Assembly: GCA_018818165.1 (NCBI GenBank)
Contig: JAHISP010000008.1
Coordinates: 1-64,000, forward strand
DNA: 64,000 bases
Reading direction: 5' to 3'
DNA from: Bacteroidota bacterium
Lineage (GTDB): Bacteria > Bacteroidota > Ignavibacteria > Ignavibacteriales > Melioribacteraceae
In this document: positions 34,985-43,937 of the stretch, piece by piece
Layout: every line of letters begins with the position of its first letter
How positions within the stretch are numbered: position 1 is the stretch's first letter
The notes under the pieces: model-generated
What the model was told of the DNA's origin: nothing
Seen by the model: only the letters and a program-made list of their open reading frames with translations
Databases searched by the model: none
Position numbers and translations under genes: made by a program

Positions 34985-37045
34985 CTATCGTATTAAAAGC
35001 ATTTTTCTAGCTGAAGAATATTGATCCGCAGTAATTTTGTAAATATAAAATCCCGAGGAAAGGAAAGAAGCATCAAATTTAACACTGTGTTTCCCAGACG
35101 TTTGCTCTTCATTTACAAGTGTTGCTAATTCGCGTCCAAGAATATCATAGATTTTTAATGTTACAAATACGCTACTTACATTATTACCAGTTGCAACTGT
35201 GTATTGAATAATTGTACTAGGATTAAATGGATTTGGATAGTTTTGATACAATTTAAATTCATTTGGTTGGTTTGTTTCATATGATGCTTCTTTAACATTT
35301 ACTAAAGAGTTATAATCAATCCCAAAATCATATTGAGCACCAATAATTTCACCATTATTGACGTTTGATGATAAATCCAAAATCATTTCACCAGTTCCTT
35401 CATTCAAATTCCAATAGGCAACAAGGCTATCTTCACTCCCGTTCAAATATTTAAATCTGTTTAAATCCAATTCTTCTTTATTTAATGCACGATTCCAAAT
35501 TCGTATTTCATCCATGTTCCCAGTAAATGAGCGCAGACCTGTAATATTGTTTCCTATCAAAAGTGTATCACTTTCATTATCCTTAATGGGTTTTGCAAAA
35601 ATGGAAGTTAAATCAACATTTAACTCTTGAAGTTTTCCATCAATAAATATTTCCATTTTTTGTTTTGAATAGCTATAGGATAATGCAATATGCTGCCATT
35701 TTCTCAATGTTAACGAGCTATCCAGTGTTGTAAATCGAATACTCGAATTATCTTCTTGTATGAGTTTTACAACTAAACTATTGTCTTCTAATCCATTAGC
35801 ACGCTTATTCGTATAAATAGAAACAGAGCTTTTATCTATAATATATTTTCCCATCAGATTTCTCGGATTTATCCATGCTTCAAACGTCCATTCATCTTTC
35901 AAATTTAACCTTGATGTCGGTGAAACTTTTACAATTGATTTAACACTTAAAAAATTCAATGAGCTTTCACCATTAAACACACAAATTGAATCTTCAAGAA
36001 TTATGGATTTTGTTAGGGAGTCAGAAATTAAATTTACTTTAATTTTATAAACTCCAGCATCTTTATATTCCCATTCGGGATTTTGTTCGTACGAATCAAT
36101 AATTCCATCATTGTCAAAATCCCATTCCCACTTATTTATTTTAGGACTCGAGCTAGAAAGATCTGCAAATTTGATAATTAATGGAGCATTTCCAGTATTG
36201 TTACTTACTTCAATTTTAGGAAATAAATAAGTTGCTGGCATTTTAATAAAAACAACAGTATCACCTCTAAAACTAGGAACAGCAAGTACATTGTCTTTTA
36301 TATTATAATCAAGTCCGGCAGGTTCCTCAATTCCCACATAAATTAGCTCGCCTGGCTTTGAAAAATCGTTATCATATTTATAAATTTCCCCTAGTCCTTG
36401 ATTTTGGGTTACATAAATATTTCCATATTGATCAATTGTAATTCCATCAGCAAATCCAGCAGTATTTTCAGCGACAGTTGTCATCACAGAATCATCGAGA
36501 GTTACTGCCAATATTGATGAATTTGCGTGCCATTGACAAGCCAATAATCTATTTTGAAATCTGTCATAGATTAAGTCCTGTGGAAATGTACCAAATCCCG
36601 AGGCTACAAAAACAGAATGGACTTTTGTCTTTATATTAACTTTGTAAATTTTCTTTTGTATTGTTGCCAATACATAAAGATTTCCATTATCGTCATAAGT
36701 TATTCCATCAAACTGTTGAACTCCTGGAATAGAAACGCTAAAAACATCTTCGGCGGTAAATACATTTAATCCTCTAATTTTTGAACCACCAGTAACGTAT
36801 AAAACTGAATCAATTATACAATTACCAAATGCACCGATACTTTCTTTAAAAATTGATTGATTTCCATTCTTATCAATTGAAATTATTTTGCTATTATTTA
36901 AGCTACTAACCAAATATCGGTTGTTTAGTGAATCATAAGCAACACTTTCTGCGCCATCAATATAATTTTGTGAAAATATATTAACGCTAGAAAATAAAAT
37001 TGAAATAAGAAGCATTAAAAAATAGTACTTGTTAACTTTGTTCAT
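34985..37045 (-). CDS. Secreted NHL/SMP-30-like propeller, PKD and LamG protein with T9SS sorting domain
   Basis: A 686-residue exported protein. After a signal peptide (1-25) come beta-propeller repeats (about 30-270, with GITYDDNGNLYVLA, DGITIDQYGNIYVTQ), a PKD domain (about 285-350, WEWDFDNDGIID), a LamG/concanavalin-like domain (about 365-555, DEWTFEAWINPRNL and MDEIRIWNRAL), and a T9SS type A sorting domain (about 605-686, LYQNYPNPFNPST). It is probably delivered to the cell surface and may bind carbohydrate or protein. No catalytic motif is visible. It faces away from the two-component genes. Confidence 0.8.
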   Translation of the reverse strand: MNKVNKYYFLMLLISILFSSVNIFSQNYIDGAESVAYDSLNNRYLVSSLNNSKIISIDKNGNQSIFKESIGAFGNCIIDSVLYVTGGSKIRGLNVFTAEDVFSVSIPGVQQFDGITYDDNGNLYVLATIQKKIYKVNIKTKVHSVFVASGFGTFPQDLIYDRFQNRLLACQWHANSSILAVTLDDSVMTTVAENTAGFADGITIDQYGNIYVTQNQGLGEIYKYDNDFSKPGELIYVGIEEPAGLDYNIKDNVLAVPSFRGDTVVFIKMPATYLFPKIEVSNNTGNAPLIIKFADLSSSSPKINKWEWDFDNDGIIDSYEQNPEWEYKDAGVYKIKVNLISDSLTKSIILEDSICVFNGESSLNFLSVKSIVKVSPTSRLNLKDEWTFEAWINPRNLMGKYIIDKSSVSIYTNKRANGLEDNSLVVKLIQEDNSSIRFTTLDSSLTLRKWQHIALSYSYSKQKMEIFIDGKLQELNVDLTSIFAKPIKDNESDTLLIGNNITGLRSFTGNMDEIRIWNRALNKEELDLNRFKYLNGSEDSLVAYWNLNEGTGEMILDLSSNVNNGEIIGAQYDFGIDYNSLVNVKEASYETNQPNEFKLYQNYPNPFNPSTIIQYTVATGNNVSSVFVTLKIYDILGRELATLVNEEQTSGKHSVKFDASFLSSGFYIYKITADQYSSARKMLLIR

Positions 37046-37198
37046 TTCATTACCTATTCTGTTATTGAGTGATTCAAAAATCCAATATTAATTCCACTTT
37101 TTGAATTGCAATTCGATTAGTGGTTATATTTTTCGACAAGTGGTTTGTTTATGAAAGTAATTTTTATTTATTTACTCTTGGAATTGAAAATTATAATT

Positions 37199-38263
37199 AT
37201 GAATACAAGAAAAAACAAAAAGCTATTTTGGAAACTACAAATATCGGGTTGGATTCTATTATTTTTTATTTATTTACTGCTGTATTATAGAACCAAATTT
37301 GACAATTCTGATGTGCTTATAGGGCTTTCGGTAACTTATTTTTCTGGATTTTTCGTAACACTTCTCCTTAGAAAAGTTTATCAATTTACCAACTATAAAA
37401 CTCGCTCAATAAAATCAATTTCAATAATTATTATTATTGGAACTGTTATTACTGCCAATGTCTGGTTTTGGCTTGATACCGCTCTTAGTCATTTAGCACT
37501 TGGAAATGTACAGGCTTTGGCAACGTTAAATTTTAACAGATATTTAAGCTGGATCTGGTCAAACTCTTTTGTAGTATTTCTTTGGAGTGCACTATATTTT
37601 AGTATAAAACTTTGGGATGAATGGCTAAGTGAAAAATTACGTGCTGAAAAAGCAAACTCGCTTGCTCATAAAGCCCAACTTCAAATGCTTAGATATCAAC
37701 TTAATCCACATTTTTTATTTAACTCGCTCAATTCAATACGTGCATTAATTGAGGAAGACAAAAGTAGAGCAAAATCAATGATAACAGAGCTGTCAGAGTT
37801 TTTGCGATACTCACTTCTCAATAAAAATCTTTCTGACGTGCCTTTGAGAAACGAACTTGAAGCAATGAAACATTACTTTTCTATTGAAAAAACTCGTTTT
37901 GAGGAAAAACTGGAGGTTACATTTCAAGTTGATTTAGAAACAGAAAATTTAATTGTTCCAAGTTTTTTAATTCATCCTCTTATTGAAAATGCCATAAAAT
38001 ATGGAATGAAAACAACATCACTTCCACTGAAAATATTAATTAAAGCTAGTTTAGAAATCAATAATTTATGTATCGAAGTCTGTAATTCTGGAAATTGGAT
38101 TGAATCTAAACAAGATAACAATAGCACAGGCACTGGACTTGAAAATGTGAAACAACGTCTGGAAAATGCTTATCCAAACAACCACTCTTTTGAAATTGTT
38201 AAGAACAGTAATTCAGTTTGTGTGAAAATTACAATAATGAATATTGAGGGTAATCATGAATAA
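37199..38263 (+). CDS. LytS/YehU-type sensor histidine kinase
   Basis: About 354 residues from the ATG at 37199 (MNTRKNKKLF); the longest frame starts at 37145. Four membrane segments in the first 140 residues lead to a His_kinase domain with the phospho-acceptor in LNPHFLFNSLNSI, then an ATPase with IHPLIENAIKYGM and GTGLENVKQRLE. No periplasmic sensor domain is evident, so it may sense through the membrane. It overlaps the downstream regulator by 8 bp and the two surely form one system. Targets unknown. Confidence 0.88.
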   Translation: MNTRKNKKLFWKLQISGWILLFFIYLLLYYRTKFDNSDVLIGLSVTYFSGFFVTLLLRKVYQFTNYKTRSIKSISIIIIIGTVITANVWFWLDTALSHLALGNVQALATLNFNRYLSWIWSNSFVVFLWSALYFSIKLWDEWLSEKLRAEKANSLAHKAQLQMLRYQLNPHFLFNSLNSIRALIEEDKSRAKSMITELSEFLRYSLLNKNLSDVPLRNELEAMKHYFSIEKTRFEEKLEVTFQVDLETENLIVPSFLIHPLIENAIKYGMKTTSLPLKILIKASLEINNLCIEVCNSGNWIESKQDNNSTGTGLENVKQRLENAYPNNHSFEIVKNSNSVCVKITIMNIEGNHE

Positions 38264-38978
38264 AATAAAGGCATTAGTTGTGGACGATGAGCGGCTTGCT
38301 CGCAAAGAATTGATTTTAATGCTTAAAGATTTTGAAAACATTATTGTTGTTTCGGAAGCAGATAGTGTTAACTCAGCTTTAATGGAAATAAAGAAACACA
38401 ATCCCGATGTAATTTTTCTAGATATTCAAATGCCTGGCAAATCTGGTTTTGATTTACTTGAATCTGCAGACATAACTGCAAAAATAATTTTCGTGACGGC
38501 ATTTGATGAATTTGCAATTAGAGCCTTTGAAGTAAATGCCCTCGATTATCTACTAAAACCAATCAATCCAGAACGTTTACAAATTGCACTTGAACGATTA
38601 CAAAAAAATGGAATGGAAATAGAAAGTAGTTTTAATGCTCTTAAATATGATGATCATCTTTTTCTAAATGTAAATAATAAATTAAAGTTTATTAAAATTA
38701 ATTCTATCGTTTCTATAACAGCTGCGGGGGATTATTCCAATATTATTTGTGTGGATGGAAAAAAGGGATTGACTTTAAAGACAATGAAGGAATGGGAAAA
38801 CCGACTTCCAAAAAATAATTTTTGTAGAATTCACCGTTCAAATATTGTAAATCTAAATTACGTAGATTCACTCGAAGAGTGGTTCAATAATTCTTATAAA
38901 GTATATCTTAAAAATATTTCTGAACCACTAATAATGAGCAGAAGATATGTTTCAAATTTGAAAAGTAAAATGGGTTAA
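38256..38978 (+). CDS. LytTR-family response regulator
   Basis: About 240 residues. Receiver domain with DDE (ALVVDDERLARKE), phospho-acceptor Asp in DVIFLDIQMPG (about 53) and Lys in YLLKPI; C-terminal LytTR DNA-binding domain (about 130-240, FCRIHRSNIVNLNYV). The ATG at 38256 lies inside the kinase stop (ATGAATAA); the longer frame from 38244 would begin with TTG. Its stop codon is 6 bp from the edge of the first cassette array. Confidence 0.9.
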   Translation: MNKIKALVVDDERLARKELILMLKDFENIIVVSEADSVNSALMEIKKHNPDVIFLDIQMPGKSGFDLLESADITAKIIFVTAFDEFAIRAFEVNALDYLLKPINPERLQIALERLQKNGMEIESSFNALKYDDHLFLNVNNKLKFIKINSIVSITAAGDYSNIICVDGKKGLTLKTMKEWENRLPKNNFCRIHRSNIVNLNYVDSLEEWFNNSYKVYLKNISEPLIMSRRYVSNLKSKMG

Positions 38979-38983
38979 ATTGT

Positions 38984-39135
38984 ATTTAACTTAAGCAAAT
39001 AAAAATTCCTACTACACAAAAATATTTTGCAAATTGCAAATAGTAGCTGCGGCTCAGCTCTCTCAAAGTGATCCCTTCGGGAAACACCGGACTATACCTC
39101 AGCTCCGTTAGGCATAAATCCTTATAACGTTACAC
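38984..39135 (-). other. attC-like site 1 (end of array 1)
   Basis: On the minus strand it runs from GTGTAAC (39129-39135) to GTTAAAT (38984-38990, fits GTTRRRY). The inside is not the spacer seen in sites 2 and 4 but an element with GAGCTGAGG ... GAGCTGAGCCGCAGC words, closely related to the inside of attC-like site 6 at 61824-61910. Arms pair only weakly by eye. Confidence 0.45.
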
Positions 39136-39144
39136 GGCATTAGT

Positions 39145-39468
39145 TTACTTTTTTTGCACTTGAATAAATTCAATCGGTGCACCGTTCTCTTCGATAAAAG
39201 CAACAATATTTCCCTCTGACGGACTATTCGGCTCAATTATAACTTTTTTACCTTTTATTGCCTCATAAATATTGTCCACTTCAAAAGCAATGTGCGGCAC
39301 TGTCTTTACTATTTCAGGTAACGTACATTCTTTTTCGTATCGCATCCACTCAATACCGTATTCACTCTGTTCATACCCACAATGATAAACTTTATAGTCT
39401 TTTAAATAAGATTCGCCTTCCATAGTTTTATTAGTTGGTATTCCAATGTGATGATACTTTAGATTCAT
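39145..39468 (-). CDS. Small VOC/glyoxalase-like protein (cassette gene)
   Basis: About 107 residues from the ATG at 39468, which has GGAG upstream; the longer frame starts with TTG at 39483. YHHIGIPTNK near the start, PHIAFEVDNIYEAIKGKKVI in the middle and FIEENGAPIEFIQV at the end fit a single vicinal-oxygen-chelate module, with His and Glu residues of the type used for metal binding. Substrate unknown. It starts about 35 bp from the core of attC-like site 2, and its stop lies 10 bp from site 1, the compact spacing expected for a gene cassette. Confidence 0.65.
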   Translation of the reverse strand: MNLKYHHIGIPTNKTMEGESYLKDYKVYHCGYEQSEYGIEWMRYEKECTLPEIVKTVPHIAFEVDNIYEAIKGKKVIIEPNSPSEGNIVAFIEENGAPIEFIQVQKK

Positions 39469-39502
39469 TTTTACTCCATTCAAATAACAAAATATTATTG
39501 CT

Positions 39503-39687
39503 ACCTAACAGCTAATGCATAAAGCTAAGCAGTTGAAAGAACTCACTTAACGCATACGCCTAAATTTATTAATTAAAGATTTAACTTACTAACTTGAACT
39601 ACTTTTCAAAAACAACAAACAATAAACCACTTTCAAAACACGAAAAGACCTAGCAAAACTGCAGTTAACTAGAGCATTTGGTTATAC
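39503..39687 (-). other. attC-like site 2
   Basis: Left core GTATAAC and right core GTTAGGT (a GTTRRRY match) on the minus strand, with inner arms ending AACTGCAGTT and AACTGCTTAGC. The roughly 120-bp spacer, which contains GCTAGGTCTTTTCG and GGCGTATGCGTTAAG, is nearly the same as that of site 4. Confidence 0.65.
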
Positions 39688-39691
39688 ATTT

Positions 39692-40774
39692 TTAATGAAA
39701 CCTATAATTTATTATTAAATTAAATGTGTTAAAATTATCCCAATCACCAATGAAATTTCCGTGAGACGGTTGTGGTAAGTTTACATAGTCTATTTTGATG
39801 GACATTGGAAATTGATTGTTTAAATAATGTTCAAGATTAAGATTAAAACCAAAACCATACGTAAACTCTTCAAGAAGAATTTCATCAAAGTAACTACTCT
39901 TTACTCCAAGGGTTTCATGATAATAACCAAATCGCAAATAGACCACATCAAGAATAGATAGTTCACCACCAAATTTATAAGCTGTTCTGTAATCCGAGTT
40001 TAAAACATTCTGATATTCAAATCCAGTTGTTAAACCTATCAGATGAGAGTGTTTATATATTTTTTTATCAAAGTATTCTACAACATTAGATATTCCAATT
40101 CTAAATATTGATGGTAAGTATCCAACTTCACTATCTTGGCTAACATCAGATTTATAAGTAATTGATTGATTAAAAATATTTTTTAATTGAGTGCCAATTG
40201 TAACATCATCTCTAATCAGTGTGTTCTCTATTAAATTAAATGATTTTAATAACCCAACTTCAAAGAACGTTCCGATGGGATTGTTTTCCCATCCCATAGT
40301 TTGATTTAGAAGATTAACGTTTATACCCAATGAAAACCAATTGTAAATAGTGTTTGAATATGTAAGTGTATATAATTGGTCCGTAACTCGGAAAACACCG
40401 TCTTCTATTGGGCCATATTGATTGATTGTTGTTTTAGTAAATTCACCCAAATCTATATATTGCACATTAAATGCAAATGCTCCAATGTTTTCTTTTTTGT
40501 ATGACACACCTCCACAATAATAATTCAAATCATCAAAGAAATATAGACGTGAGCTTTGTGAATAAAAAATGGAGATACCTTCTGTAGACATTAGCGATGC
40601 TGGATTTGATTGGGTTAAAAAATTATTATCATAACCCAAAGTTAATATTCTGCCCATTGATTCTGTTTTTGCACTCGGATGCCGACCAAAAAATATCCGA
40701 CTAGCAGTTTCGTTGTAATCTTGTGCATTTAGAAACGAAGCAAATACAACTAAAACTATAATTATTTTTTTCAT
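39692..40774 (-). CDS. PorV-like outer-membrane barrel protein (cassette gene)
   Basis: About 360 residues from the ATG at 40774 (MKKIIIVLVVFASFLNAQ), which gives a clean signal peptide; the longest frame (40804) would run into the attC core. After the signal comes ETASRIFFGRHPSAKTESMG and NPASLMS, a pattern of the PorV/UPF0164 family of beta-barrels, then alternating strands to a terminal aromatic NYRFH. PorV family proteins assist T9SS or transport. Large for a cassette but its ends (18 bp from site 3 and 5 bp from site 2) are typical. Confidence 0.65.
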   Translation of the reverse strand: MKKIIIVLVVFASFLNAQDYNETASRIFFGRHPSAKTESMGRILTLGYDNNFLTQSNPASLMSTEGISIFYSQSSRLYFFDDLNYYCGGVSYKKENIGAFAFNVQYIDLGEFTKTTINQYGPIEDGVFRVTDQLYTLTYSNTIYNWFSLGINVNLLNQTMGWENNPIGTFFEVGLLKSFNLIENTLIRDDVTIGTQLKNIFNQSITYKSDVSQDSEVGYLPSIFRIGISNVVEYFDKKIYKHSHLIGLTTGFEYQNVLNSDYRTAYKFGGELSILDVVYLRFGYYHETLGVKSSYFDEILLEEFTYGFGFNLNLEHYLNNQFPMSIKIDYVNLPQPSHGNFIGDWDNFNTFNLIINYRFH

Positions 40775-40791
40775 ATCAAATTTTCCTGATT

Positions 40792-40935
40792 GTATAACGT
40801 TCACAAAGCGCCGCAGTAAACAACTACTATCAATATGTAAAAGAATATTTTTGATAGTTGGGGCATCACTACGCCCTTTTATAAAACTTTTATCGTCAAT
40901 TTTTTATTGACTTTAACCGGAATAACTGGTTATAC
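40792..40935 (-). other. attC-like site 3 (imperfect)
   Basis: The right half CTGCGGCGCTTTGTG then AACGTTATAC nearly equals that of site 4 (CTGCGGTGCTTTGTGCAACG). The left core is taken at 40929-40935 because the adjoining minus-strand AAACGGTATAAC is the exact complement of the cassette's 5' edge next to site 4. The left arm does not pair well, and the GGGC...GCCC mini-repeat (40861-40876) lies inside. Confidence 0.5.
40861..40876. repeat. GGGCATCACTACGCCC mini-hairpin, copy 2
   Basis: Identical 16 bp to 1293-1308, preceded by a similar ATTTTTGATAGTT. It lies within attC-like site 3 next to a second imperfect hairpin (CAACTACTATCAATAT against ATATTTTTGATAGTTG). Confidence 0.5.
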
Positions 40936-41023
40936 CGTTTTTACTTTATTTAACCACCACCTATGTAACCAGCACATTTCTTTGACTAATTATATAGAAA
41001 AAAGATTTCTTTTAATATATATA

Positions 41024-41512
41024 TCAGCGTTTAGGTTTAGTTTGTGACCAATGAGAACTTATTAGCTTCCAATCTCCTTCAATCAGTTTGTATACTTCAG
41101 TTGTATTCCAATAGTCTTTGCTACCATCCACCATAAATCCAATAAAGTTAAAAGTAAGGATAACAACATCCCCATGCATTTGAACCTGCGGATCAAGCAA
41201 TTCATAATTGGTAAGGCTGAATGTCCCGTTAAAAGCGGCAATCCAGTTATGAAACTCTGTTTTACCTGTACAGCGTTTTTCCAAGCCTGGATCAAAATAG
41301 GTTATTTCTTCGGAGGCTGCCTCAATGAATCCGAATGTATCGCCGGTTATCCAACGGTTTAGAATTGCTTTTTCTTGTCCAATTATTATTTCTTGAGGTG
41401 TCATTTGTGTTGAATCTCCTTTGGAATAATAGAAATCAGAATTATTTGCTATAAGTACTATGGATGAAATTACAACTATAAAACTAATTACAGCCATTTT
41501 TTTAACAAACAT
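41024..41512 (-). CDS. Exported DUF4440/SnoaL-like (NTF2 fold) protein (cassette gene)
   Basis: About 162 residues from the ATG at 41512 with GGAG upstream (the longer frame begins GTG at 41524). An N-terminal hydrophobic stretch (8-24) suggests export. The rest is a single NTF2-like domain: QEKAILNRWITGDTFGFIEA, TYFDPG, and a C-terminal TEVYKLIEGDWKLISSHWS, the usual ending of DUF4440 proteins. Enzymes and binding proteins share the fold; function unknown. Lies between attC-like sites 4 and 3. Confidence 0.65.
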   Translation of the reverse strand: MFVKKMAVISFIVVISSIVLIANNSDFYYSKGDSTQMTPQEIIIGQEKAILNRWITGDTFGFIEAASEEITYFDPGLEKRCTGKTEFHNWIAAFNGTFSLTNYELLDPQVQMHGDVVILTFNFIGFMVDGSKDYWNTTEVYKLIEGDWKLISSHWSQTKPKR

Positions 41513-41609
41513 AACTATCTCCACGTTTTTAACAGATATACTATCAACTCTTTTGTTAGCTTATTTTTAATTTTGTATCTATCTAAAATTATCCTATTCG
41601 TTTCAAACG

Positions 41610-41789
41610 GTATAACGTTGCACAAAGCACCGCAGTTTAACGAACTTGCTTAACGCATACGCCAAATTTATTAATTAAAAATTTAACTTACTAATTTGAA
41701 TTACCTTTCAAAAACTACAAACTCTAACCTAATCTCAGAAAACGAAAAGACCTAGCGTAACTGCGGTCGTCTTGGCACGTTGGTTAGGT
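41610..41789 (-). other. attC-like site 4 (best example)
   Basis: Reading the minus strand: ACCTAAC (RYYYAAC) at the left, arm AACGTGCC..GACCGCAGTT, a 120-bp spacer, then arm AACTGCGGTGCTTTGTGCAA and core GTTATAC. The arms are complementary with a few bulged bases, as in known attC hairpins. The adjacent cassette edge TTAAATTGTG is nearly complementary to the left core flank CACAACCTAA. Confidence 0.75.
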
Positions 41790-41801
41790 TGTGTCTTAAA
41801 T

Positions 41802-42446
41802 TCACAAATAATATAATTCTATTGCATAGACGAGAAAAAACAAAGCCACGAGTAAAATTATGTATAATAATCTTCGATAGTTTTTTATCTCATTCCTTGG
41901 AATTCCTCTAAAATGGAATATGCTTGTAAGCACATTCATTGTGACACCAAATGCTGTTTTAGTTAATTCTTTATCATCATTTAATAAATCTTCCAGCGGT
42001 TTAATTTTATCTGGATTTTTCTTAGCATATTCTTGAAAGGTTGAACTGTCCTTGTTCGTTTTAAATGATTCCCCCAAGTTTTTTAAGTGAGAAATAAAAC
42101 TGTCATTGAATTTTTCATACTTTTTAAATTCTTCTCCTTTAAGTTTTCCTTTATCAACCATAGACCGTCCTTGATCATTGGCTTTTTCATATGTATCATA
42201 ATATGATTGTAATTGTTTCCAATATTGTATGTACCTTAATGAATAGCAGAATATTAATGCAAAGTCGAATACTTTAATTATTAGAAACCAGTAATTTTTA
42301 CTTGATATATATGGCAAAGGAGCAAAGAAAGCTGCAAGAATAATAGCCCAATCGAAATGTTTTTCATATAAGAATCTATATACAGAGTTCTTTAACTTTC
42401 TGTCCGATTTTAAACCATCTTTCAAATAATTTTTTGATTTTCTCAT
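41802..42446 (-). CDS. Unknown membrane protein with three hydrophobic segments (cassette gene)
   Basis: A 214-residue protein I do not recognise. Two hydrophobic segments near 33-48 (DWAIILAAFFAPLPYI) and 52-72, a charged, helical, cytosolic-looking middle (about 75-185, rich in Lys, Asp and Glu), and a C-terminal membrane anchor (about 193-214). The gene starts 12 bp from the core of attC-like site 5 and ends 13 bp before site 4. No enzymatic motif is visible. Confidence 0.6.
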   Translation of the reverse strand: MRKSKNYLKDGLKSDRKLKNSVYRFLYEKHFDWAIILAAFFAPLPYISSKNYWFLIIKVFDFALIFCYSLRYIQYWKQLQSYYDTYEKANDQGRSMVDKGKLKGEEFKKYEKFNDSFISHLKNLGESFKTNKDSSTFQEYAKKNPDKIKPLEDLLNDDKELTKTAFGVTMNVLTSIFHFRGIPRNEIKNYRRLLYIILLVALFFLVYAIELYYL

Positions 42447-42457
42447 TATATTTCACA

Positions 42458-42642
42458 ATTTAACGGCTTGGTTGCTAAGACGCAGCCCAAAACAACACGG
42501 CCGAATTTATTAAACAACTTTAATTTATCACTAAACTTACATTTACAAATACAGCCGAACAGCAAAGCATAAACGGAAATACAAATAAAATTGCACAAAT
42601 ACCGAATGCGAAAACGCTTTCTGCTTGAGGCACTTGTTATAT
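42458..42642 (-). other. attC-like site 5
   Basis: Minus strand: ATATAAC at the left, followed by AAGTGCCTCAAGCAG (very like the start of Vibrio cholerae VCR repeats), and at the right CTGCGTCTTAGCAACC then core GTTAAAT (GTTRRRY). The spacer is different from that of sites 2 and 4. Confidence 0.65.
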
Positions 42643-42680
42643 GCGTTTTAATTGAATTATAAATCATTCCACATTATGGA

Positions 42681-43937
42681 CTAATTTACACCCATTCTAT
42701 AATTCCACTTTCCAATAAAGCTTACTAAATCTGTAACACATAAATTCATTAAATATGTTAAGTAAGCAAAATCAACAAGAGACTTCTCTTTAAATATATC
42801 TTTCTTTTTAAGATCCGTATATGGATAATATTTTATTAATTGTTCGACGATATAGTATTCTGTTTTATTGTGACCAATGGAGTTTCTTATTTGGCTATCT
42901 AATAGAGAGCGGAAGTATTTTTGCAATAAAGGTACTTTTGAGATAATATCTTTTTTATTACCATTATTCATATTATAAAACTCTGTTAAATTTGACAAAC
43001 TAGAAATATCTGAGAAATTATTTGGATCGTTGTTTCTTAAGTAATTCGAGAAACCTATATAAACAATGGAAGCACGAGCTAATAGTTCAAACGAATCCTT
43101 GTAAATGTCTCTCAATTCCTCAAAGGAAAATGTTGTGATTAGAAATTCGTCATTAAAAACAGCATCAAATCCTTTACCGTAACTTAACCCAATAACGGGT
43201 AAATATGATTCAAGATTTATTATAAAATTTAGACAAATTTTTAGTGCAATAACAAATTCTCTATCCACATTTATATACGTATTTAATTCCGTATCTAATC
43301 TATCAAGAACTACTTTATCCTTTTGAATATTGGTTAATGTGGCTTTATACAAAAAACGAATCGTATAAGAATGTTCGTAATTAGTAGGTATCGCTTTATT
43401 TATGAACCCTCTTATAATTTGACTTACTAAGTGAAAACTCAATTCTTTGTTTTTAATTAGATTGTTAGATAACTCTGGGAAAAAATTATTTTTTGCTTCA
43501 CTAAATACGTAATCCCACTTTTTATTGTGTGTTAATTCGATTAAAGTCTCTAGTGACATCAAATATTTTTCTCGATAATTTCTGAATTCCAAATATCTAT
43601 CTCTAAAAATATTAAGTGGGATGATACCAGTTAAAGCGATGAATGGACTTAATGAAAATCCAAAATTATTTTTTGCATTTGCAGTTTGCTTCAATATTGG
43701 CAATTCAGTAGAGAGTGAAAATATTTCAGCATTAGCTTCAGCTGAAACATGTCCATATTCAGCATTTTCAAAGCTAACCGAATAATCAGGAGCATTCTGG
43801 TAAATTGTTCCTTTAATTAAACTTTTACATTTTGGACAACCCAATCTTATGTTGGCTTTTTCTACATAGCCAAGTTGTACTTTCGTGATAAAAACATAAT
43901 TACATACTTTACACTTAATATCATATCTAACATTCAT
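42681..43937 (-). CDS. Unknown protein with N-terminal zinc ribbon (probable cassette gene)
   Basis: A 418-residue protein of no family I can name. Residues 1-45 contain two CxxC pairs (CKVCNYVF near 9-16 and CPKCKSL near 34-40), a zinc-ribbon arrangement. The remaining 370 residues are mostly helical with few charged clusters and no transmembrane segment strong enough to call (one weak stretch near 95-110). A late RNSIGHNKTEYY segment recalls HEPN-like or DUF families, but I cannot support that. It ends 39 bp before site 5. Role unknown. Confidence 0.55.
   Translation of the reverse strand: MNVRYDIKCKVCNYVFITKVQLGYVEKANIRLGCPKCKSLIKGTIYQNAPDYSVSFENAEYGHVSAEANAEIFSLSTELPILKQTANAKNNFGFSLSPFIALTGIIPLNIFRDRYLEFRNYREKYLMSLETLIELTHNKKWDYVFSEAKNNFFPELSNNLIKNKELSFHLVSQIIRGFINKAIPTNYEHSYTIRFLYKATLTNIQKDKVVLDRLDTELNTYINVDREFVIALKICLNFIINLESYLPVIGLSYGKGFDAVFNDEFLITTFSFEELRDIYKDSFELLARASIVYIGFSNYLRNNDPNNFSDISSLSNLTEFYNMNNGNKKDIISKVPLLQKYFRSLLDSQIRNSIGHNKTEYYIVEQLIKYYPYTDLKKKDIFKEKSLVDFAYLTYLMNLCVTDLVSFIGKWNYRMGVN

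Noticed and set aside
40775-40804. Longer start of the PorV-like protein
   Set aside because: It would place the attC core inside the coding sequence and hide the signal peptide; the inner ATG at 40774 is better.
42446-42667. 73-codon frame between two cassette genes
   Set aside because: It runs through attC-like site 5; the site explains the sequence better.
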